DNA of 64,000 bases from Camarhynchus parvulus (GCF_901933205.1 NC_044571.1:13098420-13162419), one strand, 5' to 3'. Counted from the first letter of the stretch, positions 1-13,034 are shown. Program-made: numbers and translations. Notes: generated by a model not told the origin, from the letters alone.

Positions 1-3000
1 CAGAAGCCACAAGACACTCAGGGCATGTAGCAACTGAATTGGACACATCTTCCTATCCATATCTCACTTATTAGATGTGCACAACTCCATGAAGACCAGA
101 ATAATTTTCTTTCCTTCAAATTCCAATGGTGAAAGATATTAATATTTCATACTTTTCTATGTCTGCAAAAAAATTATCTCATAAGTCATGAATATGAGGA
201 AAGCAGAGAGTGACAGCTCAGCCTTAGCTCTCTCCTGGCATTGTAGGTTTGCTATCTCAACTGGATTCATGTGTACTTGGGCTCCTGGTGCCATACCATA
301 TACAGCATGACAGAAAAACAATCCATAAAACATGTGCTGACAGTACTTTATACATTTCACAATGTGCCCCTTTCACCTCAAAACAGCAGTTCAAAACATT
401 ATAAAAGAAAAGTTGCCTACAAGCTGGCTTTTGTATTCCACTGCAGAATGTTCTGTACAACAGGACAATATCAGAGGGGAAGGAAACATGATAGAAAGTT
501 ACCAGTGCAGCCTGCAGCAAATATTGCAGATTTTTATGGTGATTTCTTTTTGTGTGTGGTTCAGAAGGCATGGAGCCAAGGTTATAGGAAATCAATAGTT
601 CTCTTGAGAATCTAAACTTATGAGGAAAAAGATCTTACTTGGTAAAACTGTTTTGCTCATTACCTCTATTTTTGTGGAGTAAAAACAAAGTGCTTTGATA
701 CATTCACTGTAGTTCATATCAGATCCCCTATTACAGCAGAAAACAGCCCTTTTTTGTCACAATTGTATAGTTCAGAAGATTTATGGTCTCTAAAGCAACT
801 ATCATTTAAGGATTTTTTCATTGTTTCAATTACAATGTACGTCAAAAGTTTTGTTTTCTACTTCTTTTCCATTCTATAGGTTAATGAAGGTTGAGCCAAA
901 ACCCAAAGTTTCTCCCTCAGGAAGCTTCTGTTGTAGTTCTTCATAGTCTGAGTACTGAGCTGGAACCCAACCACCAAAAGAGTCAGTACAGAGATGTCTG
1001 CAGAAAACTGGGAAATAACTCATCAAAACAAAATGTTTTGTAGAACAGATTATTTAACTATCAGCCTGTCATGGTGGTTTTTTTTGCTTTTCTGCTTCTG
1101 CTACAGACCTGTTGCTCTTCCTTGCTCAATGTACTCTGCGTTTGTAAACCAAAACTCATCATCAATTTCTGCCAAAGGGCACCCACTGAGCAAGGGAAAC
1201 AAGAGCTCCCCAGCCACCACCTTTAACACAATGACATTTTCAGAAAACATGACCAAACGCACTGGTCATAGAATGACAATAACCTTCTTTCTTTCATCCA
1301 GATTTTTCCTCATAAACAACAACATGTTTATATTAAATTTCAGCTTTTCACTACACAGATGTGTTAAATCTGTATTTTTTTGGTAAATTACAGCTTCCAT
1401 TAACACTCCTGATTTATTATTTCATATGTATTATTAAAAAATAATTATTATGGTTTATTCACTGAACATTTCATTTCTAATTTCCATCAATTTAAAATCA
1501 TCCTGTGTTTTGACTGTTCTATATTTCAGTGATCAAAATACAGAAATGCAAAAATATCTTCATTTTCAAACTACTCTTTCCTTTCTGGCAAAGGGAATAT
1601 ACAAAGATGGACTTTGCAATGATAAATGCTTATAAGTCAGTTGCTCTGAGCTACAGAAGTTCTCAGAGTCTGGAAAAATCCCACAGAGGAAGTTCAGCAC
1701 TTTTCTGTCCTTTCTACCAAGAAACCTCCAGTCTGGCATTGACTGCTGGGCACTGTTGCAGTATCAAAAAAGGATGGGGATAAACTCTGAAGAAAAAGTC
1801 TACATTTAGATAAGCTGAATAAAATTTAAAATATTTAAATAGATTCATGCCCTCAAAATTTCAAATTTTCCAAATTATATAACAGCATTTACCTTCCTAT
1901 AAGTTAATGGTTCATGATACACTGTCATTAAGGGTTTACCAGGAAGTGAGATCAGATCTGTTGAAGGATTAACTTAAAAAAATTAAGCTAAACTTGATTC
2001 AGTGTATGCCTGAGTTCTGCCTATGCTTCAAGCTAGCTTTGATCCAGAGTTCCCTGGGAAGTTTTAGCATTTCACTGTGTTCACAGTATTTAGCTCTGCC
2101 TCTCCAGTGGTCATAGGAGCACAGGCATGACTCTGTATTCCACAGCCTTGTGGCTCCTAGACATGACCTGGTTCACATTCTTGTCATTCAGAACATAAGT
2201 GAGGGCTCTCAACACCTGCCTATCTGCCTTCAGTCCTTTACAGCTTTCTCTGAAGCTGGCCCTCACACCTGAAGTAGTGATTTACCAAAGACTCCATAAT
2301 TAACCAGTCAGTTTGTGTTGGAACAGCAAAAATACAATTTTCATTCTCTTGGTTTAGCTGTCAATACTATCACTGAAATTTCTGGTTCAGAAAAAGATAC
2401 ATTTGAATATACAAAATACAATTGCCAAGCAGACCACTGGACTTGTCCATCCACTTGACCATCAGCTTTCATAACTATTTCATGATTATCTGTTTGTTAT
2501 ATGTACTTCCCTGGGACTGCTATGAGGTGACATAAAGTACAGAACAGTTATTGAAATAGAACCTTTAATTGCCTTGGATTTTCCACTAAAAGCATCATGA
2601 TGTGTGAATGCAGAGTTATGGCTTCAGTGATGCAGAAATGTCTTCTGCCCTAAATGGTTTCTCACAGGTGTTTAATAACATTAAGCTCCTTATCAATTTT
2701 CCATTACTGTCTTTCAGCAGTTAAAGCAGTGAGATTAACTGTCCCTCCTGAGCACTTGCAGCAGGACGTGACTGTGACTTTATGGCAATGTCCTGTGAGT
2801 GGGACGTGGTCTGGGCACAGCAGAGCCACACACTGATGTGTCCCAAAAGAGCTCAGACCCTCAGCAGGTCACTGAGGACAACAGGACAGAGGCTGGGAGC
2901 TCTGCTGACAGCCTGCAATGCCATCATTGGACCTTCACTTTCTGGAAGTCTCTTTCTTTTTCAAAACTCACTGTCTAAGCATCTCTCTTCAGGAAATTCT

Positions 3001-4825
3001 CAGTCCTTTTTCTTAAATCATAGTTGATTTTGCTTATCTCATCCTCTTCTTCCCTAATCCAAAACCACTCCACATCAAATGAACACTACAAAGGAAGTGG
3101 GTGGCAGGTGGAATAATATGGAAAATAATCTAGCCACACACATAAGATAATAGAAAAATATCCTTGATAATTCCTTGGAGGGTTTTTCATCTATTCTTTA
3201 TCCCCTAATCTATTTCTAAAATATAGGGTTTTTAAATTCTCTGCTGCTTGCTGTTTGCACCGTGCACTGCAGAAATACCCTAACTTCCTCCAGGGATGTT
3301 ACTGAGCTCTCACACATCTCAAACTTCCATTTGTAGAAATCTGAGGAGTGCAGCTGAGAAGGGTAAGGTTCATCTGCGTCTACAACTGAGGGATCAGTTC
3401 CCTAAGCCCACCATAGAGTTTCATTTTCCACATTTTCATGAAAATCATAAAGAATACAATGGTGAATGCAAGATTTGAGGTTAAAATAAACCAAAGGATT
3501 ATTTGTATTAAGTGTATGAGATTTACAGCATCTGCAGGAAAATTTCGATCATAAATTATTGCAGCTGTAAAAATTGAATTACTGAGAAAAGAACTTTAGC
3601 ATGGTTCTCATAAATAAGGAAATTCACAACAAAGTGGAAATTAACTGGTTAGACACCAGTGTCTCAGAGGAAGAATTAACCATCTGCTGAGTGAATATTA
3701 GCTGCTCAAGTGATTTCTGGACAAAAAGCAGTACTGTTTACAAAGACTTAAGGCATACAGCTCCAAAACAAGATGAGAAAACAGGAGTGAAATAATTATT
3801 TTGAATCTGAGATGAGGTCGACCTTACCTATAGAAGGATGTTCTGTTTAAATCACTGAGATTTAAAATAGAAGTGGGAAATTAATGAGCATGTAGTGATC
3901 TTAGTAGAAAAATTTAAAATTTAAAATTTTAATTTTAGAAAAACGTTTAAAAATAGTTGACTTGCATGTGACAAATAGCAATACAGCAATCTTCTGAAAA
4001 ATTGATTTATTGATCAGTTTTTCTAATTTTGAAAAAAATAATTTCATTTGGAGACTATGAAATATTCATTTGACCAATATAAAAGATTATTTGGGTTAAA
4101 TATATGCACTAAACTTGCTCATCTATAACAATAGCATTATTGCTAAATATTGTAGGCATTGGGGTTTTAAAATACAAAGGAGAGCAATGGAAGGAGAAGA
4201 GTGAGAAAATTATGAGAGAAAACAATAACAGTAGGAGAGCAAAAAAAATGAAAGCCTATTTTAAAAGCATTTATTCCTACGCTTTTTCTTCTTTCATTGC
4301 CAAAAAGGAGTGGAAATGAAAATCTGGAATTAAGAGGATTTGAGTGCCATTTTCACAGAGAAATCACCTGTGTTTCACCAGAGAAATCACAATGCATGTA
4401 TGAAAAACTAATCAATCCTTTTACAACAAAACACTGCATTACTACTGGTAGCGTGATCTGTCAGATAATTCAGAATGCATATCTGCAGGATATGGAATGT
4501 TTTATGGTCACCAAACTAAATAAATAAACCCCACACAACAGAAACATGACAAGGGCAAGTGAAAATGCAGAAGGGCAATGGAGAGGAAGACGCAAGTGTG
4601 AAAAGTAAGGAAAGTGAGAAGAATCGAAGGAGCAGAGAAAGGACATTTACACAAAATACAGAAAGTCTAAAAGATGGTGAGAGAAAGCATGAACTCTCTG
4701 GAGAGAAGGTAACACAGCTGACCTGCTCCACAGCATGAGATCTGCAGCCAAATTTTCCTTTCTGTGTTTATCCTGTCATGCATCAAATGACACATCAGGC
4801 AAAATGTTTTTATTTTCAGTTTACT
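1..4825. other. AT-rich intergenic or intronic DNA, no gene recognised
   Basis: No coding exon, repeat family or RNA gene could be recognised. Open frames are short; the longest is about 130 codons at 994-1386 on the plus strand, with no recognisable domain and low-complexity Phe/Ser-rich composition. Two mildly GC-richer patches lie at about 2090-2280 and 2735-2960. Purine-rich stretches lie at about 4177-4255 and 4537-4690. A short AT palindromic patch built from AAATTT-type words sits near 3908-3945. It could be intron or spacer; nothing in the sequence decides between them. Confidence 0.6.
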
Positions 4826-5435
4826 TCACAGAATTACAGAATATGCTGAGTTGGAAGGGGTCCATCAGGATCTCTGAATCCTGAACATGACCATCCTCAA
4901 GAGTCACACCATGTGCCTGAGAAAGTTGCCCAAACACTTCTTGAATTCTGCCAAGCTTGGTGCTGTGACCAGTTAGTTCCCTGGGAAGCCTGTCCCAGTG
5001 CCCAGCCACCCTCTGGGTGAAGAACCTTTTGCTGACATCCAACCTAAACCTCCCCTGACTCAGCTTCAGGCCATTCCCTCAGGTCCTGTCACTGTCAGCA
5101 CAGAGCAGAGATCAGTGCCTGCCCTTCCTCTTCCCCTCACAAGGAATTATAACTGCAGTGGGGTCTCCCCTCAGTCTCCTCCAGGCTGAACAGACCAAGT
5201 GCCCTCAGCCTCTCCTCACACAGCCCCTTCACCATCTTCACTACCCTCCTTTGGACACTCTCTAACAGGTGAATATTTTTCTTGTACTCTGCTGCCCAAA
5301 ACTGCCCTCAGTATTCAATATGAGGCCACCCCAGCGCACAGCAGAGCAGGACAATCCCCTCCCTTGTCCGGCTGGTGATGCTGTGCCTGATCTCCCCCAG
5401 GAAATGGTTGGCTTTCCTGGCTGCCAGGGCAAAGG
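4826..5435 (-). mobile_element. CR1 LINE fragment, 3' end, minus strand
   Basis: The plus strand begins with CACAGAATTACAGAATATG, the reverse complement of the short ATTCTGTGA-type repeats that end CR1 elements. It continues through GAGTTGGAAGGGG, CAGGCCATTCCCTCAGG and GTCTCCCCTCAGTCTCC, ending at GCTTTCCTGGCTGCCAGGG. This is the order expected for the reverse complement of the CR1 3' UTR preceded by the end of ORF2. About 610 bp remain of an element that is about 4.5 kb when full length, so it is 5'-truncated, as usual for target-primed retrotransposition. Open frames here are fortuitous. The 3' end type matches the copies at 18801 and 48179. Confidence 0.94.
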
Positions 5436-8061
5436 AATGTAGATTTTGCTTTCTTTAAAAGACTGTTAATCTCATATATAAAAAAGTGTTCAAACAAGAC
5501 AAAAAATAAAAAATAAAACAGAAGTGCAAGTGAATCCTACCTTTTAAAGAGATGCCTTTTTGTAGAAAGGAAGTATGACAGTAATTGTATGTAAAACACA
5601 TTTTACATTGTCACACAAGTATCTTATTTAGGTATTACTTCAGAAACAAGTGTGTACCACCAACAATGATACAGATTTTTAATAAACAAGATATTTGGGC
5701 TGAGACAAATACCTCCTGAGACACTACTTGAAGTTCTTTCATGTTAATTTTAGCAACACATCTGACTCTGAAGTGAGACATTGCTGAGTGTCCCAGGGAT
5801 AGGAAAAGTTGACGTTCATGGGCAATGAATGAAAACCCTGGGGTGGTCCTGTTGAACAGGTTTTAAGCTGAACATATTAAGTTTCTTGTCATATTTAAGG
5901 TCATCCTTTGAGTTCTGAAATAAACTACACATCGCTAATGAAGTTTATTAGGATGAACTAGAGGTAACATAATGTTTGCAAAGTTTACAGAGTCCACTGA
6001 TGTCAAAGCTGAATAGGAACAGTTTTATCAGCTGCTGTCTTCTGCTCTGTGTTTCCCATCTCCCACTGCATGACTCTTCTATCAGTGGCACAAAGAGCAG
6101 CCAGTTCTCCATTGTTTGGTAGTGGTGCTTGGCACAGTTTCCTACCAGGAAGGTGGAAGGGATGGAAATGGGTAATAATCCTTCTCATCTTTCCTCCTTG
6201 CAAGCAGAAGCCCCCCACACTAAGAAAACTTCCCAGTGAGGCAGAGAAAATGTTTCTGTGAAGTCAGCAGGTGTCTGTGAATCTCAGGGCAGAGGTAGCT
6301 GAGGGCAGGGGTTGTTCTGTGTGCCAAATACATATGGAGCAAAAGCGCTGCTGATGCAAAATTCAAAGAATGTTACACAAACCACAGACATAACCCTTAC
6401 CCACACTGTTTAGCAGAGGCAAACACTCATCTGACCTCAGGCATCCCAGCTGCATCTGCCTGGCCCACAGCAACTTCCACTGTTTGCAGAGCCTCTTTTT
6501 GACTTCTTATTCCTTGACATCAGCCCAGCCCTGCCAAGTTGTGACTCCCCTGAGCCCTGCAAACGTGGGCAGAGTTAAGGTTAGAGTTAATGTTCGGGCC
6601 AGGGTTAGATCTGAAAGTTTCCTTCCTATGTAGCTTTTCCTCTTAGAATTATTCCTCCAAGTATCTCCCAAGTCAAGCCTGCCTCAAGTGGCTGAATGGC
6701 TGCTTAGAGAGTCTAAGAGATGTATTTAGAGTCTAAGGATATGTATTTCCCCTTAAAGAGCAACTTTCAAAGGAGAGCCTTTTGAAACACTCTCAGATAT
6801 ATTACTCATTTGTTTGCAGTTCTTAGATTTCGAGTCTGTCCTGTGTCTTTCATACTGAGAGGCTCCTTAAAGCATAGGGGAAAAGGGAGGCAACACAAAA
6901 CCTGAGTGAGTATCTAACAGCATTGTGACAGGAGCAAATTGTCATTTTCCCTCACCCATTGGGACTGTGTGAAAACAGTCCTCATTAAATTCTGAAATAG
7001 CACTGGATATTCATAGTGACCTTTTCGCCTTTTAAAGAAAGGTCATTCTATCTTATTTGTGCCAGTACTAGCTAATTGAGATGTAAATGTTGTGCCTGGG
7101 CTGAACCGAGTAAAATAATTTCAAGAGGATCACTAAGCAGCCATCACCTTGTAATAACATTTAGCCATTCTCACTGTGAACTTGTACACAAGTATTCAAG
7201 ACATGTTTGAGTGGAAAGGCATTGCATGCCATTATCTTTTTTCCCAGATGCTAAAATTCCACACTGCTAATGCCTAGAAGCACTACATTTTTGTATCAAA
7301 ACCAGAGATTTACTGGTCATGTTCTAGAAAACATACAACCGTGGAAATAGTCTAATGGACATAATAATATACTTGCCAGAGAACACAAATCTAAATCTGT
7401 TTTCCATACTGAAATAGGATTGACATTTTTCAGAATATTTCATGTCTATTGCTCTTACTGTATTTAGAAACTGCTTAACTGGCAGAACTCCAGTGGAAAT
7501 AGAAAAACATATCAGCTTTTTGAAACTCAGAGACCCTATTTGAGATAAAACTGCTGTTATTTCTTGAACCCCTGTGTAATCCAAGTGTACACCAACCAAA
7601 ATACAGTGTTTAACAGCTGCAACAAAGCAAGGGATTTGTATAAAGTGAGAAAGGGACAATTAGCTGGGAAAGCTCTGGAATGAACACCAAGTCGTAGCCA
7701 CTAGCAACCACGATTACATTTGCTAGTGTCAGATGCACCAGTTTAATGGCTAAGTAATCTCATCATCAAACTATTTCTTAGCAGCACTGTCACAAACTGC
7801 ATCAAATGAAGTAGCATATTTAGAAGAAAATGCATCATCCAAACTGATTGTTAAAAGAAATGAAATAGTTTTTGTAATGCCAAATAATGCTGTCTATTAA
7901 AACTGATATGTAAGAAAGAGGCTAAACTTTTTAGACTTTATTTCCACCTGTTAAGGTGTAGTATATTCTACTGAGTTACTGGTCAGTAACATTAAAACTA
8001 AAGTTTGCCATGCATTGTTAGTCACTAAAAGTAAATGGGGTTTTTTTGCAGGAAAATACAT
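5436..8061. other. Spacer between two CR1 copies, no gene recognised
   Basis: This is mostly AT-rich unique sequence. It holds a telomere-like hexamer array at 6574-6609, listed separately. Overlapping open frames of about 70 codons lie on both strands at about 6003-6261, and a 111-codon minus-strand frame lies at 7324-7659. None has a recognisable motif or a neighbouring splice-site pattern I would trust. Confidence 0.55.
6574..6609 (+). repeat. Degenerate interstitial telomere-like hexamer array
   Basis: Read in register, the 36 bases divide into six hexamers: GTTAAG, GTTAGA, GTTAAT, GTTCGG, GCCAGG, GTTAGA. Each differs from the vertebrate telomeric unit GTTAGG at one or two positions, and the register is never lost. 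Short degenerate interstitial telomeric repeats are known in vertebrate chromosomes, as fusion scars or as telomerase-mediated break repair. Chance is possible because no unit is perfect. Confidence 0.5.
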
Positions 8062-8825
8062 GGAATCTTAGCATAATAGAATTGTTTAGCTTGGAAAAGA
8101 CCTCTAAGAAAGAATTGCACCCAACCGTTAACCAAGCATTACCAAGTCCACCACTAAATCATGTAGTGTCACATCTACATGTCTTTCAAATACCTTCAGG
8201 GATGGCGAATCCAGCACTCCCTGGACAGCCTGTTTCAATATTTTACAACTTTTAGGTGAATAAATTTTTTCTAATATTCAGTTTAATTCTCCCTAGATAT
8301 ACCTTGAGGCCATTTACTCATCCTATTATTTGGTACCTGGTAAAAGTAATGAACCCCCACCTTGCTACAATCTCTTTCGGGCAGCTGTAGAGAGAGGGAC
8401 AGTATCTCCCCTGAGCCTCCTTTTCTCCAGGATAAACACTCACAGCTGCTTCAGCATTTTCTCCTATGACTGACTCTCCAGACCCTTCCCCAGCTCTGCT
8501 GCCCTTCTCTGCACTCACTCCAGCCCCTCAATGCCTTTCCCGGAGTGAGAGGCCCAAAACTGGACACAGGATTTGAGGTGTGGCCTCACCAGTGCTGAGT
8601 ACAGGGGGACAATCCCTGCCCTCGTCCTGCTGCCGCACTATTGCTGATCCAGGCCAGGTGCCATTGGCCTTCTTGGGCTCCTGGGCACATTGACCAGCTG
8701 CTGTTGACCAACACCCCCAGCTCCTTTACCAAAGGAGCTGCTCTGCCTCAAGCCTGGAGCACTGCATGGACTTGTTGTGACTCAAATGCAGGACCCCCTC
8801 TTCTCCTTGTTGAAGCTTTTACATC
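8062..8825 (-). mobile_element. CR1 LINE fragment, 3' end, minus strand
   Basis: It starts with a decayed form of the CR1 3' terminal repeats, followed by AGCTTGGAAAAGACCTC. It then passes through the UTR (TCTCCCCTGAGCCTCC, CAGCTCTGCTGCCCTTCTCT, GGATTTGAGGTGTGGCCTCA) and ends near GGACCCCCTCTTCTCC. All of this is the reverse complement of CR1 sense order. At about 765 bp it is the longest minus-strand CR1 copy here. Its 3' end is the TTGGAAAAGACC type shared with 40313. Many substitutions and a weakened terminal repeat suggest an old insertion. Confidence 0.93.
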
Positions 8826-11073
8826 TTGCAACTGCTTGATGATAAATGACATTCAAGCAATTTCCTCTAGCAAAATCATAATACAATTTTAAGTAAAATG
8901 ACTAGACAATTATTTGAGAGAATGTGACTCAAAGGCACAACAGTTTAGAAGTTTACATGGATGCAGGTATTCTGTATGCTTTGTGCTTCTCTGTACATCT
9001 GCCTTGGGAGATCTGGAACTTTATAAATTCCAGTTACTACTAGAAAAATTGGGCTTTTTCTTTGTTCTTGTTCATATATCTTCATATAAGGATAGGGGAA
9101 GATAGTGGACTAGGTTAATTCTCCCCACCTTCAATATAGCAGGCGTACCAACCTTTCAGTCTTGCTCTATTTTGTAATGCAAATTGGTTACTGCCATTCC
9201 AGCCTTGCCTGCTGTAGGATTAACAACATTTTTTACCCATATTTTAAAGTTGAAAATTCATTTTAACAGTTCTTTTCTGAGATGAAGTAAAGGAATAATG
9301 ATTACTTAATGGAAATGTAGATTTACTTCTGTAAATCGCCCACATTTAATGATTCATTTGAGAAACTGACCTTAAATACTGAAAAAAGAATCTGATTATA
9401 ATATATAAATATATTTTCTTTTAGACTCCAGGCAAACTTTATTGATAAAGCTGGAAATCACTGTCTTCATTAAAAAAACACATCAATTCTTGTTTATTTC
9501 CAGTACAATGTGACCCACAAACAGCACTGTCCAAGGTTCTATTTCTTTTCCTGTATGGTATCTTATTCCCTTTGCTAATATGTTTATCTTCAGTTTTATG
9601 AATTTGTTTTTGAAATCTGTTCACTTAGGCTGTGACATCAGAAGCAGGGCAACATTAACTATTGCCTATAAAAAGGTGCTTTCTCTGTCTTATTTAAATA
9701 AGTTGTGTTAACAGCTGGCAGAGTTTAAAAGGATCAAACCTTAAATATATCTCTTTATTATTGTGCTAGACTCTTTCTTGTTTTCTAAGCTAAGACTTTT
9801 TCTAGTTCATTTTAAGGTTAATTATTTTTCCTGATCCTACAAGCATTCAGGCTTTCTTGAATTCAAAAGTGACATATGACTTCAATGAGTTTAATTTTCA
9901 GTTCACATTAAAAATTGGCTATTTTTTTCACAATAACAATTGGCTAATTGTTGATGATATAATGGAAAAAAAATAATATGGATTGTGGATGGAAGCTAGT
10001 TACTCACATGCATAACTGCAGTACTATAACTACACTGCAGGCGCCTTCCACCTCAGGAGATGCCAAAAATCAATAAATAGGATGCTATTATTTGAGGGGG
10101 TTTACTGTAAAAGTCTTTACTCAGCAATTTTTCTGCTTCTGGTCTTCTGCACAAACACCTCAGCTGAGATTATTTCAGAGCAGCTCATAGCCTGTGTGAA
10201 AGTAAATGTGCTTCTACCCAGGTTTCCCAGGGGAAGGATGTCTGTCACACCACAGTTGGGGAGTGTTCTGTAACACACCACCTCCACACCATGTCAGCTT
10301 TAAATATGAAAGCTAGGACTGCTTCTTTGTATTTCTTTTAAGGCTCAGAGCAATTATCCAGGGTATCTTATACTCTAAGGGAAATATGTCAGCTTTGTTC
10401 CAAAGACTAGATAGGACTCTTGCTTTAAAATTTAGGGTGCATTACTCGCTACCACTCCTTTTCTTGCAGAAAATGGGCACATTTATTCTATTTGTTTAGA
10501 TATGCATTCAAGGGTGGACTGAGCTCATGCCTCTCCAATGATTACAGGGACATCCTAAGTGATTAACAATTTATTTTATATTGAGACAGATTAAGGGTAG
10601 TAATATAAGTTCTGCTTCTTTTTTCTCAGATTTTGTCAGCCCCCTCTGGACATGAAACTGCAGAGTCATGGGCTCCTCTTTTCTTGAAACCCATTGTCTC
10701 TCCAGAGAGGGCATTCTATTCCCCAGTCATCATTGTCTCTCCTTCACACACTCAGGACCACAAGCAGCATTCCCAGTGTCTTTTTCTACCAGCTGTAAAG
10801 CATTCTCCACTCTCTGCCTGCTCTTGTCTCCAGCCGAAGATGCAAGGGCTGGGCAGCTGTGAGCTGGCTGCCCCGTTCCCCCAGCCTACAGGAGGAACCT
10901 TGCCCTGCAGTGCAGGCAGCTCAGAGGTGGCTGCTGCTGTCCCTGATCAACAAAAGGTGTGCCAAAGGTAAGAGACTGCAGCAAAGCCATCCCACACTTG
11001 TGCCACGATGCAGGTCAAAAGTTTTGCTCCTTGGGTTGAACCCAGCCTCTAAATTGCCCTATACTGCATAAAC
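8826..11073. other. Spacer with a GC-richer patch, no gene recognised
   Basis: AT-rich sequence lies up to about 10600. A GC-richer block at about 10630-11000 opens three overlapping plus-strand frames; the longest is 112 codons at 10633-10971. The frames are proline/serine-rich with no domain I recognise. The block may be a decayed repeat or a former exon. At 9422-9470 the minus strand reads an AATAAA-like signal followed by an A/T-rich run, too weak to call a transcript end. Confidence 0.5.
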
Positions 11074-11518
11074 TGTGGTATTTTTGGAGTCCCCAGGATG
11101 AAGGAAGACTTGAGAATCTGACTCCATGTTCTTAGAAGGCTAATTTATTATTTTATGTATTATAAATATAATATCATATCATATCATATTATATATAAAA
11201 GAATGCTATACTAAAACTATACTAAAGAATAGAGAAAGGATCCTTACAGAAGGTTACAAAGAATGATAATGAAAACTCATGACTGCTTCCAGAGTCCTGA
11301 GACAGCTGGACTGTTATTTGTCATTAAGTAAAAACAATTCACATGAAACCAATCAAACAATGACCTGTTGGATAAACAATCTCCAACCACATTCCAAAGC
11401 AACAAAACACAGGAGAACCAATCAGATGATTGTTGTTTTCATTCTTCTCTGAGGCTCCTCAGCTTCCCAGGAGAAGAAATCCTGGCAAAGGGATTTTTCA
11501 GAAAACATGACAGTGACA
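11074..11518 (-). mobile_element. Solo LTR of an avian endogenous retrovirus, minus strand
   Basis: The 445-bp unit runs from TGTGGTATTTTTGGAG to CATGACAGTGACA, so it has the TG...CA ends of a retroviral LTR. The overall sequence matches, as far as I can recall, a repeat seen often in songbird genomes. Orientation is minus because the reverse strand carries AATAAA (plus-strand 11144-11149) about 70 bases before its 3' end. An ATATC microsatellite (11171-11188) lies just upstream of that. No internal gag/pol/env sequence is adjacent, so it is a solo LTR. I see no clear target-site duplication (ATAAAC on the left, CAGAGA on the right), so one boundary may be wrong or the flanks have decayed. 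The family name is uncertain. Confidence 0.75.
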
Positions 11519-12152
11519 CAGAGACCTGGCCAAAGAATAGGGAGCAACCTGAGGAAGGGGCTGTACTCCAAAATGTCAAATGGTGGAGCAAAGTGGAAAG
11601 TGATTTTTCTGTACAAATTTTTCTGAATATGGGTATTGATAATTAATCCTGCTCCTACTGCAACTAATGGGAATAAGGTCCAAAGATCTCTCCAATTTCA
11701 CTTTTTACTTTACATTGCACCTTTAACTCAAACTGATGATGAATGAGCATTAAAATGAAGGTGGCAACTCATTATTTAATGCTATTCTGGATAAAGCAAA
11801 AACTAAATATTAAAAATTATGCCCAGCTGTGAAAAATAAAGGGAAGCACAAATTGTGAGTTCTGTGCATCAATACTGTAAATAGATGAGCGTAGTCAGGT
11901 TAAGAGCTAGTTAATGTTGGAATAACATGTAAGTGTGTGTTATTGTTGATTACATAAAGTACAATTAACATATATTTTTGAGTACCTCTACATTTGTGCT
12001 TGAATTTTAGTATTAAAAATATGAAAATATGTATTTATTATCCTGAAATAACTATGTGGGGATTTATTTGAAAGAACCAAAGTAAATTTCTTCCTTTATT
12101 TTTAATTACATTTGTAGCATCTTCTTTGAAGATATAGGAAAAATATTTTTAG

Positions 12153-12222
12153 CTTCATCCAAACCTTGCTGAAGTTGACAAAAAGTCTCCCGCTGAGTTC
12201 AATGGGATTTGGATCAAATGCT
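12153..12222. repeat. Remnant of an ancient palindromic repeat
   Basis: The segment contains CATCCAAACCTTGCTGA on the left and TCAATGGGATTTGGATC on the right. These are imperfect reverse complements of each other, separated by about 27 bases. The core GAGTTCAATGGGATTTGGAT resembles, from memory, a palindromic interspersed sequence seen repeatedly in reptile and bird genomes. The repeat name is not known to me, and the call rests on the inverted symmetry plus that recollection. Confidence 0.4.
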
Positions 12223-12916
12223 TGGTAACCTCAGGCATGATTTCTCTGGTCCACTCTGGTTAATAAACAGGTAAAAGTTAAACCATTCAACTCGTCCTGC
12301 CAATTGTGCCACAGAAAACACATTTTTCATATAGCTTATAGCACCAAACTGGACATTACTGAGTTAAAAAAAATTAAAGTAGAAGTTTAATGGCTACAAA
12401 TTTGGAGATGCATCCAAAGTGTCAGGACTTGTCATTTCAGAACAAGTTTCCCCCAGCATTTCTTGCTTTTCTTTGATGTTTTTTGATTCAAAACCAGAAC
12501 CAAGAGTCTGTCAAATGCTTGCAGAGCAGCTTCTTTAATAGCCAGGCTGCCAAGCTGGCTGACTTTTTAAACTGCTCACACCACAACTCAATTATTGCTT
12601 TAATTGACTAAATTGATTGTTTAATATTCATTACATTATTCACCAAGCTACTTAGATATCAATAATATCCTAAGAATATTTTACAGGATTTTATTTTCAT
12701 GATTCATGCAGACAATTTCTCAGCAAAATTTCCACTGTGCCTTCTGGTCCCCACTGTGAAAAGCAGATTCATTAATTTAACACCTTCTAAAAGAGGTAGA
12801 TTTCCCTGCCTGTGATGGAAGTTCATATGATAGACACCAGAATCCTTAATATATTTTTTTCCAGTAGTGTTACTTCAAATGTATTTATATTTGTGTGCAA
12901 GTGTAACAATAAATGA

Positions 12917-12946
12917 GCATATATGCATATATATGTGTGTGCATAT
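12917..12946. repeat. Strictly alternating purine-pyrimidine tract (CA/TA/TG)
   Basis: Thirty consecutive bases alternate purine and pyrimidine without a break, mixing AT, GT and GC steps. Such tracts can adopt left-handed Z-DNA under supercoiling and often vary in length between individuals. No function is implied. Confidence 0.7.
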
Positions 12947-12976
12947 TCATAGATCCTTCACAATTTTTGCCCTGCT

Positions 12977-13034
12977 CCTCCTACAAAACTGTTTTGCCTC
13001 ATTGACCTCCTATAAAACTGTTTTACCTCGTTGA
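12977..13034. repeat. 29-bp tandem duplication
   Basis: Two adjacent 29-bp units, each beginning CCTCCTA(C/T)AAAACTG, match at 26 of 29 positions. All three differences are transitions. This is a simple local duplication that has since aged. Confidence 0.9.

Noticed and set aside
9420..9625. Possible transcript 3' end on the minus strand (AATAAA-like word)
   Set aside because: AATAAA is frequent by chance in AT-rich DNA and no upstream exon is recognisable.
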